Of a stretch of 64,000 bases of DNA, positions 24,284 through 37,759 are shown piece by piece. Source of the stretch: Anagrus nilaparvatae (Eukaryota; Arthropoda; Insecta; Hymenoptera; Mymaridae); contig JAKSXM010000077.1 of NCBI GenBank assembly GCA_022575985.1, positions 1 to 64,000 on the forward strand, given 5' to 3'. Under the pieces are notes generated by a model. The model saw only the letters and a program-made list of their open reading frames with translations, was not told where the DNA came from and did not search any database. Position 1 is the stretch's first letter. Each line of letters starts with the position of its first letter. The translations under genes and the position numbers were made by a program.

Positions 24284-26690
24284 AACCAAGTCTTGTTGTA
24301 GAGTCATTTCTTTCCCGCCCGCATGTAAATAATATAGTTAGTTAATTTCTTTAATAATTAATTTACGAATTCAAAACCCAATTACGCCAATTTTTATTAT
24401 TTTTGTGCCTGTTGTATTGTGTTGTGGTGCCTAGTATCAGATGGCCGGTGGTACATCATGGATATGTTAATAATGAGGACAAAACAATATCAGCTCTCGT
24501 ATTTTCATATTTTCGTGAATAATTCTCGCAAATCTTTTTTTCTGGTTGTCGGTCGTTTTCAACAACTAAATTCTCTAATAAAACTTATAAATAATTTATT
24601 ATATCATTATATTACAACAAAAATTGATCAACAATTATCATCGTAACGTGGATAATATGAACAAGTGGACGAGACTAGCTCCAAAAACCCTTAAATACTC
24701 TTTCGTTAATAAATACGTTCGTTCAAGCGCATAGTTTTTTAAGTTATAATTTTTTCTACTTTCAGATTAGACTGGCTGCTTACTTTATGGCCTTGAATAG
24801 TAGGATCTGAATAGGCAAAAAGTTAGGTTAGGTTACTTACACATGCATAACTCAATCACGCACACACATCTGTATCTACAATGCGTACTTAGATTTATAC
24901 AGATATTCATGAATTTATGAAATATCGTTTGAGATTGAAAATTTATTAAACAATTACAACAATTACACATTTTCAAATGTACAATTTAATTTTTTTTTTA
25001 TTTTGAAAATATTTTTTTTTAACATACATTCATAGATACATAGTGAATCCATGCATACATTAGACCAACGAAAGAGGACTACCTGAGACGTTATGTTCAT
25101 AACGTCTTTAACACTTGGCGGCGGCGGCAACGGCGGCCCACTGGGAACCCAAGAGACAATCAGGCAGTTAAAAAAATCCCCTGAAACCTTAAAAAACGGG
25201 GTCTAATGCGCCTGTATTATTTTTACTATCTACCAGCTAGTAGCAATTCTTCTTGCCAACGGCTTTCCATCTTAAAATAATGTTTTATACATGTAAGCAA
25301 AAAATTACAAAACAATATACATATAAGCGGGTCTGATACAAGTTTTATTTTTGAAAACAGTACATTCTCCACTTTCAGGGTCTATGGTAAGCTTGTCGTA
25401 ATATTAACTACTGACTAGCTGGCTGGCTGGCTGTCTATATCTTATATATATTAAAAACTTTAAATCTTATATTAAAAAAATCCCTTCTCTCTTTCTCGAA
25501 ACCCTTGATCGAACCCCTTTTCAAAGCCTTGTATTATATAAACTAAAATTTTTTGTTTTATAACAGTTTTGCCCGTTAGAATAGATCAACTAATTGCTAC
25601 AATCCTTAAGATTAAGATAGACTACATTTAGCTACAAAAGCACTCGTCTAGTCCTGGAATGCGTGCTTGCGCACGGGGCCTTCAGCCCCCTTTGGCTCAT
25701 AATCGGAATATAAAATTAAAAACAGCATACAGCCCGTAGAATATAGATAGCCCCATAGAATTTCGTAAAAATTTATTATCAAGTTTCATCCAATTGATTA
25801 AATTTTCAAGCTAGTAAAAGACTTTTTTCTCAAAAAAAAAAAAAAATAAATAAAGGTGTTCACCAAGGAATTAACATGCCAAAAAACCAAGCAAAAGGAA
25901 TCTAACTAAATTATTTGTACGTCCTAGTATTCTTTATAATATAAACTCACTTTTTTTTTACGAGAAACGAGGCTAAAAAAGTATTAGCAACCTAAAGTGT
26001 TCACACCAGCGCGCGTGACGAGTAGTAAAAAAACAAAAGGCTAATACGTGCGATCCTAACACCTAAGCAGGGGCTGAACGTAAAGAAAAAAAATTGGATA
26101 CGAACAAGTGGCATGAACAATGGACGTGACTAGCGCCAAAAACCACTAAGTATTCTTTCGGAATAAATACATCGTTAATGCGCATAGTCTTTTTTCTGTG
26201 ACTTACTCAATGAATTTTCCAGAAAAAAAATAACCCAGTCTAACTCATATATACAAAAAAAAGTCTTTCGCGACCTAAGTAGTTTCAAAGGTGTTCACCG
26301 AGGACTTAACATGCCAAAAAGCCAAGCTAAAGGAATCCAACTAAATTATTTATATGTCGTATTAAACTTTTGCCTGCTTGTTTTGAATTAGCCCAACAGC
26401 ATTAGTTTGGCTGTTACGTTGACCTATGTGCGTCTTAGATCCTAATTGTCAAAGTTTCCACCTATTGGACTTATATAAAATTTCAATGGCATGACTTATT
26501 AAACTTGAAAACTTATGGAGAATTTAAGGCTTATACAAGTGGACGAGATTAGCCCAAAAATAGGTAAAAGTAGACTTTTAGGGATAAATTCATAAGGGCA
26601 CAATGGACGTCTAGTATTAGCTAGTAAATGAAGGGCTACTATTTTTAAGACTATGCTACATGTAGAACAGCTTTTTTTTTCTTTCATACC
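24284..26690 (+). repeat. Direct repeat block A, copy 1 (2.4 kb)
   Basis: Matches 31188-33490. The best-conserved part holds ACCAACGAAAGAGGACTACC, ACGTTATGTTCATAACGTCT and CTTGGCGGCGGCGGCAACGG (25060-25130), an unusually GC-rich patch for this window. The block contains several copies of a short motif, CCTTTCGCAACCTAAG..GTTCACCG, itself dispersed at 22093, 23925, 25985, 26268, 32822, 32985 and 33107. Open frames in it do not survive in the second copy. Confidence 0.85.
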
Positions 26691-26984
26691 CCAGTTATAA
26701 ACTTATTAGAATTAAATTTTCTTCTTTTCTATTATAATTTTGACATTATATTTGAGTTAAGCAATCCCAAAAACCTGTATTAGGGTGCTTTTTACAGGTA
26801 AACTGTATATTTTCTTAGTGTTTACGTCAAAAAACTAGGTATCTTTTTTTTTTAATTTTTTTCTCTTCTTATGTTTATTAAGGTCCTAATACCAAAAATT
26901 TTCAGCGGTACTGCTACAAATATGAAGATAAAATCTACTTGTTATTTTTATGGAATTTTTTATTGGTGCTGATGTTGGCGACAT

Positions 26985-27930
26985 TGGCGGTCGCGAAATT
27001 TTCAGTGTATTATTTCAATAATTCTTTATTGAAGCCATCAAATTTTCTCAAACTCTGTATTAAGTAAAATATGGCATATAATTGGAGAAAACGACATTGA
27101 CGGTGGCGAAATTTTTTTTGTTAAGGCATTTCAAAAGTTTAATAGTTTTCATTTTTATATAATTAAAGCCTTCATTTTCAAGATTTTTAGTTTTCCAAGG
27201 TTCATACATGAGTACTTAATTGAGTAAAAAAATAAATTAGTGCTTCCAAAGGTAAAAATATAGAGTGCACACCCATAACATATGGAAAGATTAAAAAATG
27301 CTAAATTCGAGTGACAGACTAATGCGTGACAATCAGCTATGAGAATCGTATAAAATTTGTTTCGTGTTGAAATAAAATTTTTGGAACGTTTAAATACGTC
27401 ATATGACTCCACCAGAAAAATTTAATTTCAAATTTTAATCCGTATGCAGCTATACTTAAAGTTTTTAGGTAAAGTAAGCTATGATATCTGATTGCTTTTG
27501 ATGTTTTTGTTACATTTTGAATAGCAAAATCAAGTTAAAAGTATCAAAATTTACTTTAAAAATATGATTTCTGCAGTTTGGTGGAACAAGTCTACAGTCG
27601 GCGGGTATATAGAAAATGATAATATATTATCTCATGTTCTTATATTTTCGTGAATATACAATTCTCATTTATATTTTTATTTATTTATATCCAGCTACTA
27701 TAATAACACAATTTCAATCAACAATTCAATCACAATATAATCTTAAATAAATTTCATTTTACACTCATCTGCTTTTTAAAGCTCAAATTAGATTAAATAA
27801 TACTCTAACATTAGGAGTATACTACTGATACACAATAACAATGTATAATAATAACAGCAAATATCATCACCTTCATTTAAATGTTATCAAATATTTCATT
27901 TGTTAATAATTTTTTATAATTAATTAATTA
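26985..27930 (+). repeat. Direct repeat block B, copy 2
   Basis: Second copy of the block at 22730-23600, about 4.26 kb downstream, with small insertions around 27440-27500 and 27600-27690. Confidence 0.8.
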
Positions 27931-28599
27931 ATTTTCTACTAACAGATTATATTTTTTTTTCTTATTGCTGCTTGCGTATATTAATATTAAATTAACATTA
28001 TTGGTTGTATAATATTATTTTAGTCATTTTTTTTCCTTTTTCAGTCCTTTTTAATAATTTGGAAAAATTCAAGCCCTTATAGTAAGCATAAAAAATTCGT
28101 ACTGTATATTTTGAGAAATTTTATTATAATTCTCTGCTACTATTCTTCACTGTTCGTAAACGACGAGATTTAATTTTCCAAAGCCTCATTTTCAGAAATT
28201 TTTCACAAAATTTATTTATTATCAATCATATTATTAAACAGCTGAGAATCAATGCTTCTGTAATTCTCTCCTATCGCTGTCTTACTGCCTCTCATTCTTT
28301 TTCGCAAAAACATAAAAACTCCGTTTATATATTATATGTATGCATATATACATTTATAATTTAGATGTATATTATAATACTTTCAGGTTAGGTCAGGTTA
28401 CTTTCTCTGCCTTACTCCCTCTCATTCTTTTTCAAAAATACATAACTCCGTTCACATATATGTGTGTCATTGTACTCTTGGGTTAGGTTAGGTTAGATTC
28501 TCTAAATATTCAGTGTCGTTCAATAGCATACACACAAAAATTTAATCAACTACTGCTGTTCTTTGTGTTCTTTATTATTATACATGTACAGTGCGTGCT

Positions 28600-28853
28600 A
28601 ACGAAGTTTTTATGAATATATATGCAATTTTTATTCATTCAGTGACATAGAAAAATCTACGTCGGATAATTCTTTTCTCTTTGTGGATATTTCTAAAGTT
28701 GATTTTTTTATTTTTCACTGTAAGTCAAATTTTTTTGAGGCTGAAAAAGTTCTGAGATTAGTCGCTAGGTATACCCAAGTAAAGACACCAGAAGTGAGAA
28801 GTTTAGAAACGCCTCACTTGAATTTATTTTACAAGCTTCAAATTTTTATTAGA
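28600..28853 (+). pseudogene. Repeat-borne open stretch (VLRLVARYTQ motif), copy 1
   Basis: About 84 codons open without an ATG at the start, containing SDIEKS, ISKVDFFIF and KVLRLVARYTQVKTPE. The same frame recurs at about 30435-30660 with one internal TGA, and at 37060-37269, where two extra bases after ARYTQ shift it. The shared reading is suggestive of a decayed exon multiplied with the repeat, but no family is recognised and no splice structure is convincing. It may equally be a chance open frame in a conserved repeat. Confidence 0.3.
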
Positions 28854-29299
28854 TGAGACTTCAGAGCATAAACGTTTTCCAGTTTTTTTAAAAAATTTAT
28901 TCAATTTTCAGTACATCGTCTTTGTGAAAATCCAAAGTCATTTATAATAATTATCCTCTTCATTCTGAATTATTCAGGTCTGTTGTATTTTATGAAAATG
29001 TTTCAAGTTTCAAAGAAATTGTCTAGTTCAACAATTTTTTATATACTTTTAGTAAAATTTTTTTACTCATTTTTAACTGCAGCTATCAGCTTTGGATAAT
29101 GTCTCAACGTTCAAGGAACCCATATAATATCTGCGATTATATTCAAGTCTCCCTGTTAAAATGAAAAAATAATATTAAATGAAGCAAACTCAACAGAAAA
29201 AATTATAGAATTTATAGTGTTGTTAATTGATATAAGTATTATTTCTGCCAGGCGGTGTTACAGTTTGTACAAAGATTTATTATATTTTCCTTTAGACTC

Positions 29300-29501
29300 C
29301 AGTGGCGGATACAGGGGGGGTCAAAGGGGTCAATTGACCCCCCTCAGCGGTCAGTTTTACCTTTTTAGCTAATTTTACGTTATATAATTAACGAGATGTA
29401 CCATTTTGACCCCCCCAAAAAAATTTTAAGGACCTTTTTTAGAAAATTTTTTGTAATTTGATTGAAATGACCCCCCGAAAAATTTTCTAGATCCGCCTCT
29501 G
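29300..29501. mobile_element. Short MITE with CAGTGGCGGAT ends (hAT-like), copy 1
   Basis: About 202 bp beginning CAGTGGCGGATACAGG and ending ATCCGCCTCTG. It is C/G-run rich inside (GGGGTCAATTGACCCCCC). CAG(T/G)GGCGGAT termini are typical of hAT-related MITEs. An imperfect flanking repeat (TAGAC) is seen, but not a clean 8-bp target duplication. Confidence 0.75.
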
Positions 29502-30434
29502 TAGACAATATATCATATACTCATATTTTCGTAAATAATTTGATTTCATCAATTCATTAATTAATCGACTGCAAGTCTATATTATTTTTTTTCTTACTAC
29601 TACTTGCGGGTATTATTATTAAATTAACATTATTGTTTGTATAATATTCTTTAAGTCATTTTTTTCTTTTCATTTTTCTTTCAATTCATAAAAATATATG
29701 TGTATGTTCTCATGTTATTTCGTAATATCATATTTTTTGGGAAAACGTAATAATTTTACTTTATGAAATGACTTCCATAAATAGATGCACACAGTATAGG
29801 CAGTTGTGTAATCACAAGCATTTCAATAACCACGTTCTTTATTCATTTGTATATTGATGTATTATTTTGTTCGTAAATTTTTTTTGCATTTTTTTAAAAA
29901 TAGTTTTTGAAATGAAAGAAAAATATAATGTTAACTTTTACTATCTATGAAAAAGACAATATTATCCATGAACTATGGATACTAGTAGTCAGGATCAAGA
30001 AATACAACTGGAAATTTCCTGGTCCAACAGTATCAACATAAAAAAAAATATAAGACCGTAGTGTATTGCCCCTGAGAAGTTAAAACATAAAGTCTGAAAA
30101 TTTTTTTAATATTTTACATAGGGCAAAATAAGGCATTCGTAACCCCTAAAATTTTCAATTCTTTCTTGCTTCCAGCAGCATTTATTTAATTATACAATAA
30201 TATCTAAAATCTTTACCAGAAATTATCCATATTTTTACAACAATTCATTCTAACCTAATATTTTATTAAAACCACCCACGTTTCTAAACATACGTACGTT
30301 TAAAATTTATTTTGCGCGCTCAAGAATCCAGATTAATTAAAAATCTAGCCCAATGAAGTAGGATCTCTATAATTAATATTATTATGCACTGTCATCTACC
30401 TACATCTTTGCCTAAAACATACAAATTTTCTACT

Positions 30435-30660
30435 TAAGTGACGCAGAAAAATCTACGTTAGATGATTTTCTTTTCTTTACGGAAATCTCTAAAATTGATT
30501 TTTTTATTTTTCACTGTAACTGAAATTTCTTTGAGGGCGAAAAAGTTCTGAGATTAGTCGCTAGGTATACCCAAGTAAAGACACCAGAAGTGAGAAGTTT
30601 AGAAACGCCTCACTTGAATTTATTTTACAAGCTTCAAATTTTTATTAGATGAGACTTCAG
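30435..30660 (+). pseudogene. Repeat-borne stretch (VLRLVARYTQ motif), copy 2
   Basis: Reads SDAEKSTLDDF, then a TGA within the segment equivalent to FHCKSNFF in copy 1, then KVLRLVARYTQVKTPE in the same frame. It is otherwise nearly identical in its 3' half to 28740-28910. Confidence 0.3.
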
Positions 30661-31187
30661 AGCATAAACGTTTTCCAGTTTTTTTAAAAAATTTATTCTA
30701 TATTATAATTTTTAGCATAACATCTTTATGAGAATCCAAAGTATTTTTTAATAATTGTCCTCTTCATTCTAAATAATTCATGTCTGTTTACATTTTATGA
30801 AAATGTTTCTAGTTTTAAAGAAATTCATTCTAATTTAATAAATTTTTATTTATTTTTAGTAAAATTTTTAACTTATTTTTAACAGCTACCAGCTTTTCCA
30901 GTCAGCCTATTCATGAAACCCTGAATAATGTCTTTCTAAACAAACAAACACAAAAAAAATGAGATTCCAAGGGTATTTTAGCCCGTAATATATAGTTCGA
31001 CATATAATGTAAAAATTTATTATCAAGTTCATCCAATTATTGATTAAATTTTTAAGCTAAGAGCTTTGAAGTACTTTTTTCTCAAAAATTTGTTAAAAAA
31101 GCTTTTTTTATTCATTTTTCCGTCAAAATAAATAAAAAAAAATCACCTATCTACGATAAAATTCTCTGTAATAAATGCACTAGACAA

Positions 31188-33490
31188 CTTTAAAATAATT
31201 AATTCTTGTTATGTAGAGTCGTTCCATTCCCGCATGTAAATAATATAGTTATTTAATTTTTTTTATAATAATTAATTTACAAATTCAAAACCCAATTACG
31301 CCAATTTTTATTATTTTTGTGCCTGTTATTGTGTCGTGGTACCTAGTATCAGATGATCAGTGGTACAGCAGCGTTATGTTAATGATGACGACGAGACAAT
31401 ATCAGCTCTCGTATTTTCATATTTTCGTGAATAATTCTCGAAAAAATTTTTTTGGTTTTCGGTCGTTTTCAACAACTAAACTCTCTAATAAAACTTATAA
31501 ATAATTTATTGCATCATTATATTACAACAAAAATTTATCAACAATTATCATCGTATCGTGGATATGAACAATAAGGAGGAGACTAGCTCCAAAAACCCCT
31601 AAATACTCTTTCGTTAATAAATACGTTCGTTCAAGCGCATAGTTTTTTAAGTTATAATTTTTTCTACTTTCAGATTAGACTGGCTGCTTACTTTATGGCC
31701 TTGAATAGTAGGATCTGAATAGGCAAAAAGTTAGGTTAGGTTACTTACACATGCATAAATCAATCTCGCACACACATCTGTATTATGATGCGTAATTGGA
31801 TATATATAGATATTCATGAATTTATTAAATCTCGTTTGAGATTGAAATTTTTGTGAACAATTACACATATACAACTATACAATTTAATTTTTTTTTTATT
31901 TTGGAAATATTTTTTTTTAACATACATTAGACCAACGAAAGAGGACTACCTGAGACGTTATGTTCATAACGTCTTTAACACTTGGTGGCGGCGGCAACAG
32001 CGGCCCACTGGGAACCCAAGAGACAATCAGGCAGTTAAAAAAATCCCCTGAAACCTTAAAAAACGGGGTCTAATGCGCCTGTATTATTTTTACTATCTAC
32101 CAGCTAGTATCAATTCTTCTTGCCAACGGCTTTCCATCTTAAAATAATGTTTTATACATGTTAGCAAAAAATTACAAAACAATATACATATAAGCGGGTC
32201 TGATACAAGTTTTATTTTTGAAAACAGTACATCCTCCGCTTTCAGGGTCTAAGGTAAGCTTGTCATAATATTCACTACTGACTGGCTAACTGGCTGGCTG
32301 TCTATATCCTATATAATATCAAAAACTTTAAATCTTACATTCAGAAAAAAATTTTCTCGACCTCTAAGAACATCATATGCATTGAATTTTAACTTTTTTG
32401 AATCTAAAGTATATAATTTAAAAACAAGAAAACCATTGTTAATTGAAAGAAATATTTGTTTTTCGTTTAAGTAAACATATTCATTGAATTTTCATTTCAT
32501 TCAAACAAACACATGTTTCTTGGAAGAAACGTATATTTTTTTGCCGCTAGTAACTGGATAGATTATTACAAAAACTGGCTGGCTGTCTATATCTTATATT
32601 ATATTAAAAACTTCAAGTCTTATAATATAAAAAAACACCTTCTCTCATTTCCTAAACCCTTGATCGAACTCCTTTTTAAAGCCATGTAGTATAAAACTAA
32701 ACTAAAATTTTTGGGTTAAACAGTTTTTTCCGTTCGATTAGATCAAATAATTGCTACAATCCTTAAGATTCAGAGACTCCGATTCAGACTCCATTTAACT
32801 ACAAAAGTAAAAAGAGCCAAAAAAAGCCTTTCGCAACCTAAGTAGTTTCGAAGGTGTTCACCGATGACTTAACAAGCCAAAAAAACCAAACAAAAGAAAT
32901 CCAACTAAATTAGTCGTATGTCCTATTATCCTATATAATATAAACTCACTTTTTTTATTAACGAGAAACGAGGATAAATAAAATATTAGCAGCCTAAACT
33001 GGTCACCGCAGTGCGCTTAACGAGAAGTAAAAAATCAAAAGGCTAATACGTGCAATCGTAACGACTAAGCGGAGGCTGACAGTAACGAAAAATGATCCAA
33101 AAAAACCCTTTCGAAACCTAAGTAGTTTTGAAAGTGTTCACCTACGAATTCACAAGCCAAAAAAACCAAACAATAGGAATCCAACTAAATTATTTATATG
33201 TCGTGTTAAACTCTTGTTTGCTTCATTTGAATTAACCCAACAGCATCAATTTGGCTGTTACGACGACCTATGTGCATCGCAGATCCTAATTATCAGTTTC
33301 CATATGACTTATTACACTTTAAACTTATGGAGACTTTAAGGCATATACAAGTGGACGAGATTAGCCAAAAAAATAGTTGCAAGTACAGTTTTCGAGATAA
33401 ATTCATAAGCGCATACAGGACGTACCGTCCAGTATTAGCTTATAGTAGATAAAGGGCTACTATTTTCAAATCTATGTTACCTGTAGAACA
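31188..33490 (+). repeat. Direct repeat block A, copy 2 (2.3 kb)
   Basis: Second copy of 24284-26690, about 6.9 kb downstream. It has a local insertion of about 250 bp around 32330-32580, and losses elsewhere that bring the offset to about 6.8 kb at the end. Parts recur again at 35750-35990 (the TTTTAGGGATAAAT.C.TAAG phrase onward). Confidence 0.85.
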
Positions 33491-33596
33491 GCTTTAAAAA
33501 AATATTATTTATCTGTTAAAAAAAAAAAGTGCAAAAGAGCTTTCGTTTTGGCGATATGCGTAAGGCAAACTAAAACCGGTTTTATACTGCTTCTAG

Positions 33597-34099
33597 AAGT
33601 ATCTAAGTTCATGTATCACTGCGGCTTTTTTGATTTTTTTTTTTTTTTTAATAATTAGCTGTCAGCCAAAAGCGCAAATTTAACAAAATTTCAAAATTAG
33701 CAAAAATTTTAAAATTTTATATTTTGAATTTAAAGTGTTTTACACTTAATTTTTTTACTGTTTACTCAATCTGTATATAAGGGATAATTGCTTTATATAT
33801 ATTTTAAATATATATTCTGGCACAAATATTGCATGAATAATTTTAGTTTTACTTCAAATTCCAATGTTTTTCTCTTTCTATAAAAATTTATCCAGAAATA
33901 TATATATATATATATATATATACGCAATTATCCCTTATATAAAGGTTGAGTAAACAGTAAAAAAATTAAGTTTAAAACTTTAAATTCAAAATATAAAATT
34001 TTTAAATTTTCGCCAATTTTGAAATTTTGTTAAATTTGCGAATTTTGCTGACAGCTAATTAGTAAAAAAAGCCGCAGTGACACATGAAATTAGATACTT
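33597..34099. mobile_element. Foldback MITE of about 0.5 kb
   Basis: Inverted arms of about 190 bp: AAGTATCTAAGTTCATGTAT at the left matches the complement of CACATGAAATTAGATACTT at the right. Inside them lie TGCGGCTTTTTT/AAAAAAGCCGCA, TTAGCTGTCAGC/GCTGACAGCTAA and TTACTGTTTACTCAA/TTGAGTAAACAGTAA. The centre holds a (TA)n run at 33897-33922. No coding content. Confidence 0.85.
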
Positions 34100-36049
34100 G
34101 TAAAATAAATATAAGCTGTGAATATAATATATATATTCTAGATATTTGACTGTCGTCTATCAACATGGTGTTTCTGACATTAGTTTTCAGTATTCAGCAA
34201 CCTAAAGTAGGCTATTTTTATGATAAAAATTTATTTTAGTAATGATAAAAAATTACAGATATGTAAGATTAATATTTATTGACCTATGGAGCTTTGATGC
34301 TCCGTTAAATTCAAAGTATATATTTAGAATCTTTGTACCCACATAAACTTTTTCTTAGAATTAATAATTAATTGATTATAAACTGAGAGAATATGTTGTT
34401 TTTCTTCTTCCTTCTACTACTACAAAAGTATATTGTTATTAAATTATCATTATTGTTTGTATAACATTGTTCAAGTCATTTTTTATCCTTTTGCACTCTT
34501 TCCTAACACATTAGAAAAATAGAAGCCCTTATTTTCTATAAGATTTATAGAAAAATTGGTATCAAATTTTACAAGTTTCATTATAATTGTCTGCTACTAT
34601 TCTTCAAAGTTCATAAACGACGAGGTTCAAATTCGCAAGAAATTTTTAGAGAAATATCCATAAGTCAAGCCATTTATTAAGAAATTCATCAAAAATTTAT
34701 TTATTATCTTTTGAGAATACTGCTTGCGTATATTATTCAAATTAAAATTTTATTGCTCGTATAATATTGTTTAAGTCATTTTTTTTCTTTTGATTTTTCT
34801 TTAAATTCTTTTTTGTGAATGCGGAATAATTTTACTTTACTTTAAGTTAACTTTTTGAAATGAAAAAACTTCCATCTAAGCATTGTTGTCGTAAAAAATA
34901 TTTTTTTTTTGCCAAAAGTATACCCAACATTAAATTTTAAAATTTTTCAAACGTACAAAAATAATTATCATTGCATTTCCTTTAAAAATTTCGCAATTTT
35001 TTCTGCCAAAAACTTTTTAAAAATAATTTAAAAAACCTTGTATATTTTATTTTTCATTAATATTGAATCAGAAAATAATGAGCTTTTCATAAAAAAAAGG
35101 CCGCGATCTGTATGATGTTACATCAAAAAATTGCTATAACCAAAACAAATTACAGCAACAATATTTTTTCAATATTATTAATACTTTTTTGACAACTGTA
35201 ATTGATAACATTTTCAAAATTTTCATAAATTTCTAAAAAAAAAAAAAAAAGAAATTAATTTTCAGGTAAAAAAAAAATTTTTACCCAATAACTTTTATAC
35301 ACCTTTTAAATGATGAGCTAAAATCTCTACGAATTTCCCCATCTAGTGAGATCCTACGACACTGTTTAAAAACAACTCTTGCAATATTATTATAGGGTTG
35401 ACATATAAGCATCCACCTAACACCCTATAATATAGCTATTTAGCCATAGTAATTATTATGGTCATTATGACCATCCCAGTAAACTTTAGTGTCACGTTAT
35501 GCCTGTGACCTTGAACTAGTATTTTTTGTACATTTAATGCCTTTGACAATTATTTTTTTTGTTCTAGATTCAGGAAATTTGTTATTTGTTACTAAATTTT
35601 TTGCTATCTTAATATAGGTTCTACGTTCAGTTTATATAGTATGTATAATACTATATGGTATGGTCTGAATTATATATATACATGTTGATATACATTTGTT
35701 TTAACCATAATAACATCTCTATATCACTTGGCTTGTTAACTCACTAAAATGTCTTTTAGGGATAAATACGTAAGTGCAGACGGGGCATTCAGTATTAACT
35801 AGTGTAGAAAGGGCTACTTATATATAAAACTATACAACATTAAGAACAGCTTTTTCTCTTCCCTTTCAACCCCGGTTTTAAACTCATTAGAAAAAAATGT
35901 GAGCACTTATTCTCTACGTTTTGGAAATTGGATTTTAGTTGAGCATTCCCAAAAACCCTTGTAGTAATATATTAAATTCATTTTTCTTATTTCTAATCTA
36001 TTTGAATTAGCTGTCAAATGTCAATATCGTTTTTCTGACTATTACTATA

Positions 36050-36256
36050 CAGTGGCGGATACAGGGGGGGGTCAAAGGGGTCAATTGACCCCCCCTCAGC
36101 GATCAGTTTTACCTTTTTTTAGCTAATTTTACGTTATATAACTAACGAGAAGTTTATTTTGACCCGCCCAAAAAAAATTTTAAGGACCTTTTTTAGCAAA
36201 TTTTTTGTAATTTGATTCAACTGACCCCCCCAAAAAATTTTCTAGATCCGCCCCTG
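36050..36256. mobile_element. Short MITE with CAGTGGCGGAT ends (hAT-like), copy 2
   Basis: About 207 bp, closely similar to 29300-29501 throughout, ending ATCCGCCCCTG. The flanks share CTATA on both sides. It is an independent insertion, since the surrounding sequences differ from those of copy 1. Confidence 0.75.
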
Positions 36257-37059
36257 CTATATTTACGATAAATACAAGAAAATATATTAATAATAATCAA
36301 AATAATACTGTTATGTAAGATTTACTTTTATGGAGCTATAGAGCTTGTGATGCTTCGTTAACTTCAAAGTATTCATTTAGCAGCTTTTTCTTAAAATGAA
36401 AAAATTAACAGCATACAAAAAATTTAGAAAACTTTGCCTATTCATAAATCCCACAAGGTTTGTGTGGAATACTTTTCCATATTCAAGAAATTTTATAAAA
36501 TTTTCGACTATGTTATTTTTAAGAGTTTAAAAACAACGTCGTTTCAAAAAAAGACAGTCTGTGCAAAAATAAATAAGTAAAGCCAGCTTCTCACTGTATC
36601 TTACTTGCATTTTTTTCAAAAATTCATTCATCTTTTGTATGAATAAATTATGGAGCCGGTATTCCCAAAAAATTTTCAATGCTTGAGTTCTCTATTATCG
36701 CATATTCTATTTTAGTGATTTTACACGAAAACTATACATGAATATATTTAAATTACTGCACTCTTGGGTTAGGTTAGGTTACATTATTCACTAAATTTTC
36801 AGTTTCATGCAATAGCAGACACACAAAAATTACAACAGCTGCTGCTGTTAAGATCTTTAGTCTTATACCTACACTATATGCTAACGAAATTTTTGTGAAT
36901 ATATGATAATGTTCTGTAAATAAATTCTATAATAGAAATATGACTAAATTAAACGAAAAAAATTTAATTACTAAAATTTTAAACTATAATTATGCGTTCT
37001 TAGGGTAAATAAAATAAAAATTACCTTTGACATTAAAGTGCTCAAATTATTAACTATAA

Positions 37060-37269
37060 ATGTTACAAGATATGACATTCAATTTTAAACACTCGTGTAT
37101 TAATCAATTTAGTGACGCAGAAAAATCTAAAATGGATGATTTTCTTTTCATTATTGAATTTTCTAAAGTAGATTTTTCTATTTTTCCTTGTAACTCAAAT
37201 ATCTTTGAGGGCGACAAAGTTCTGAGATTAGTTGCTAGGTATACCCAGGTAGAGAGACACCAGAAGTGA
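37060..37269 (+). pseudogene. Repeat-borne stretch (VLRLVARYTQ motif), copy 3
   Basis: An ATG-initiated frame of 69 codons with FSDAEKSKMDDF and KVLRLVARYTQ. A two-base insertion after ARYTQ relative to the other copies moves the reading to an early stop. Function unknown. Confidence 0.3.
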
Positions 37270-37759
37270 GAAATTTAGAAAAGCCTCACTTGAATTTATT
37301 TTACAACCTTCAAATTTTTATTAGATGAGACTTCAGAGCATAAACGCGTTACATTTTTTTTTAAATTTATTCTATATTATAATTTTTAGCATTCCGTCTT
37401 TATGAAAATCTAAAGTATTTTATAATAATTGTCCTCTTCATTCTGAATTATTCATGTGAGTTGTATTTTATGAAAATGTTTCAAGTTTCAAAGAAATTTT
37501 TAACTTATTTTTAACAGCTACCAGCTTTTCCAGCCTATCTATTCATGAAACCCTGAATAATGCCCCAACTTCAAGGATCCCAAAGGCCGTTTTAAATACA
37601 TAAACTGCCACTTAACTGATTCTTTATTAGCTGTAACCTTAAAGACCGGGGTCTTTATATGAATTATTACTCGCCTATCTCGCCCTTATATTTATAGTCT
37701 ACTCTTTACGTGTCAAACGATCGATTATCGAGTTATATTACAAAAATAAAAATTCATGG

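Noticed and set aside
24419..24646. 75-codon frame in repeat block A (and 31319-31504)
   Set aside because: The two copies shift frame relative to each other, so the frame is incidental.
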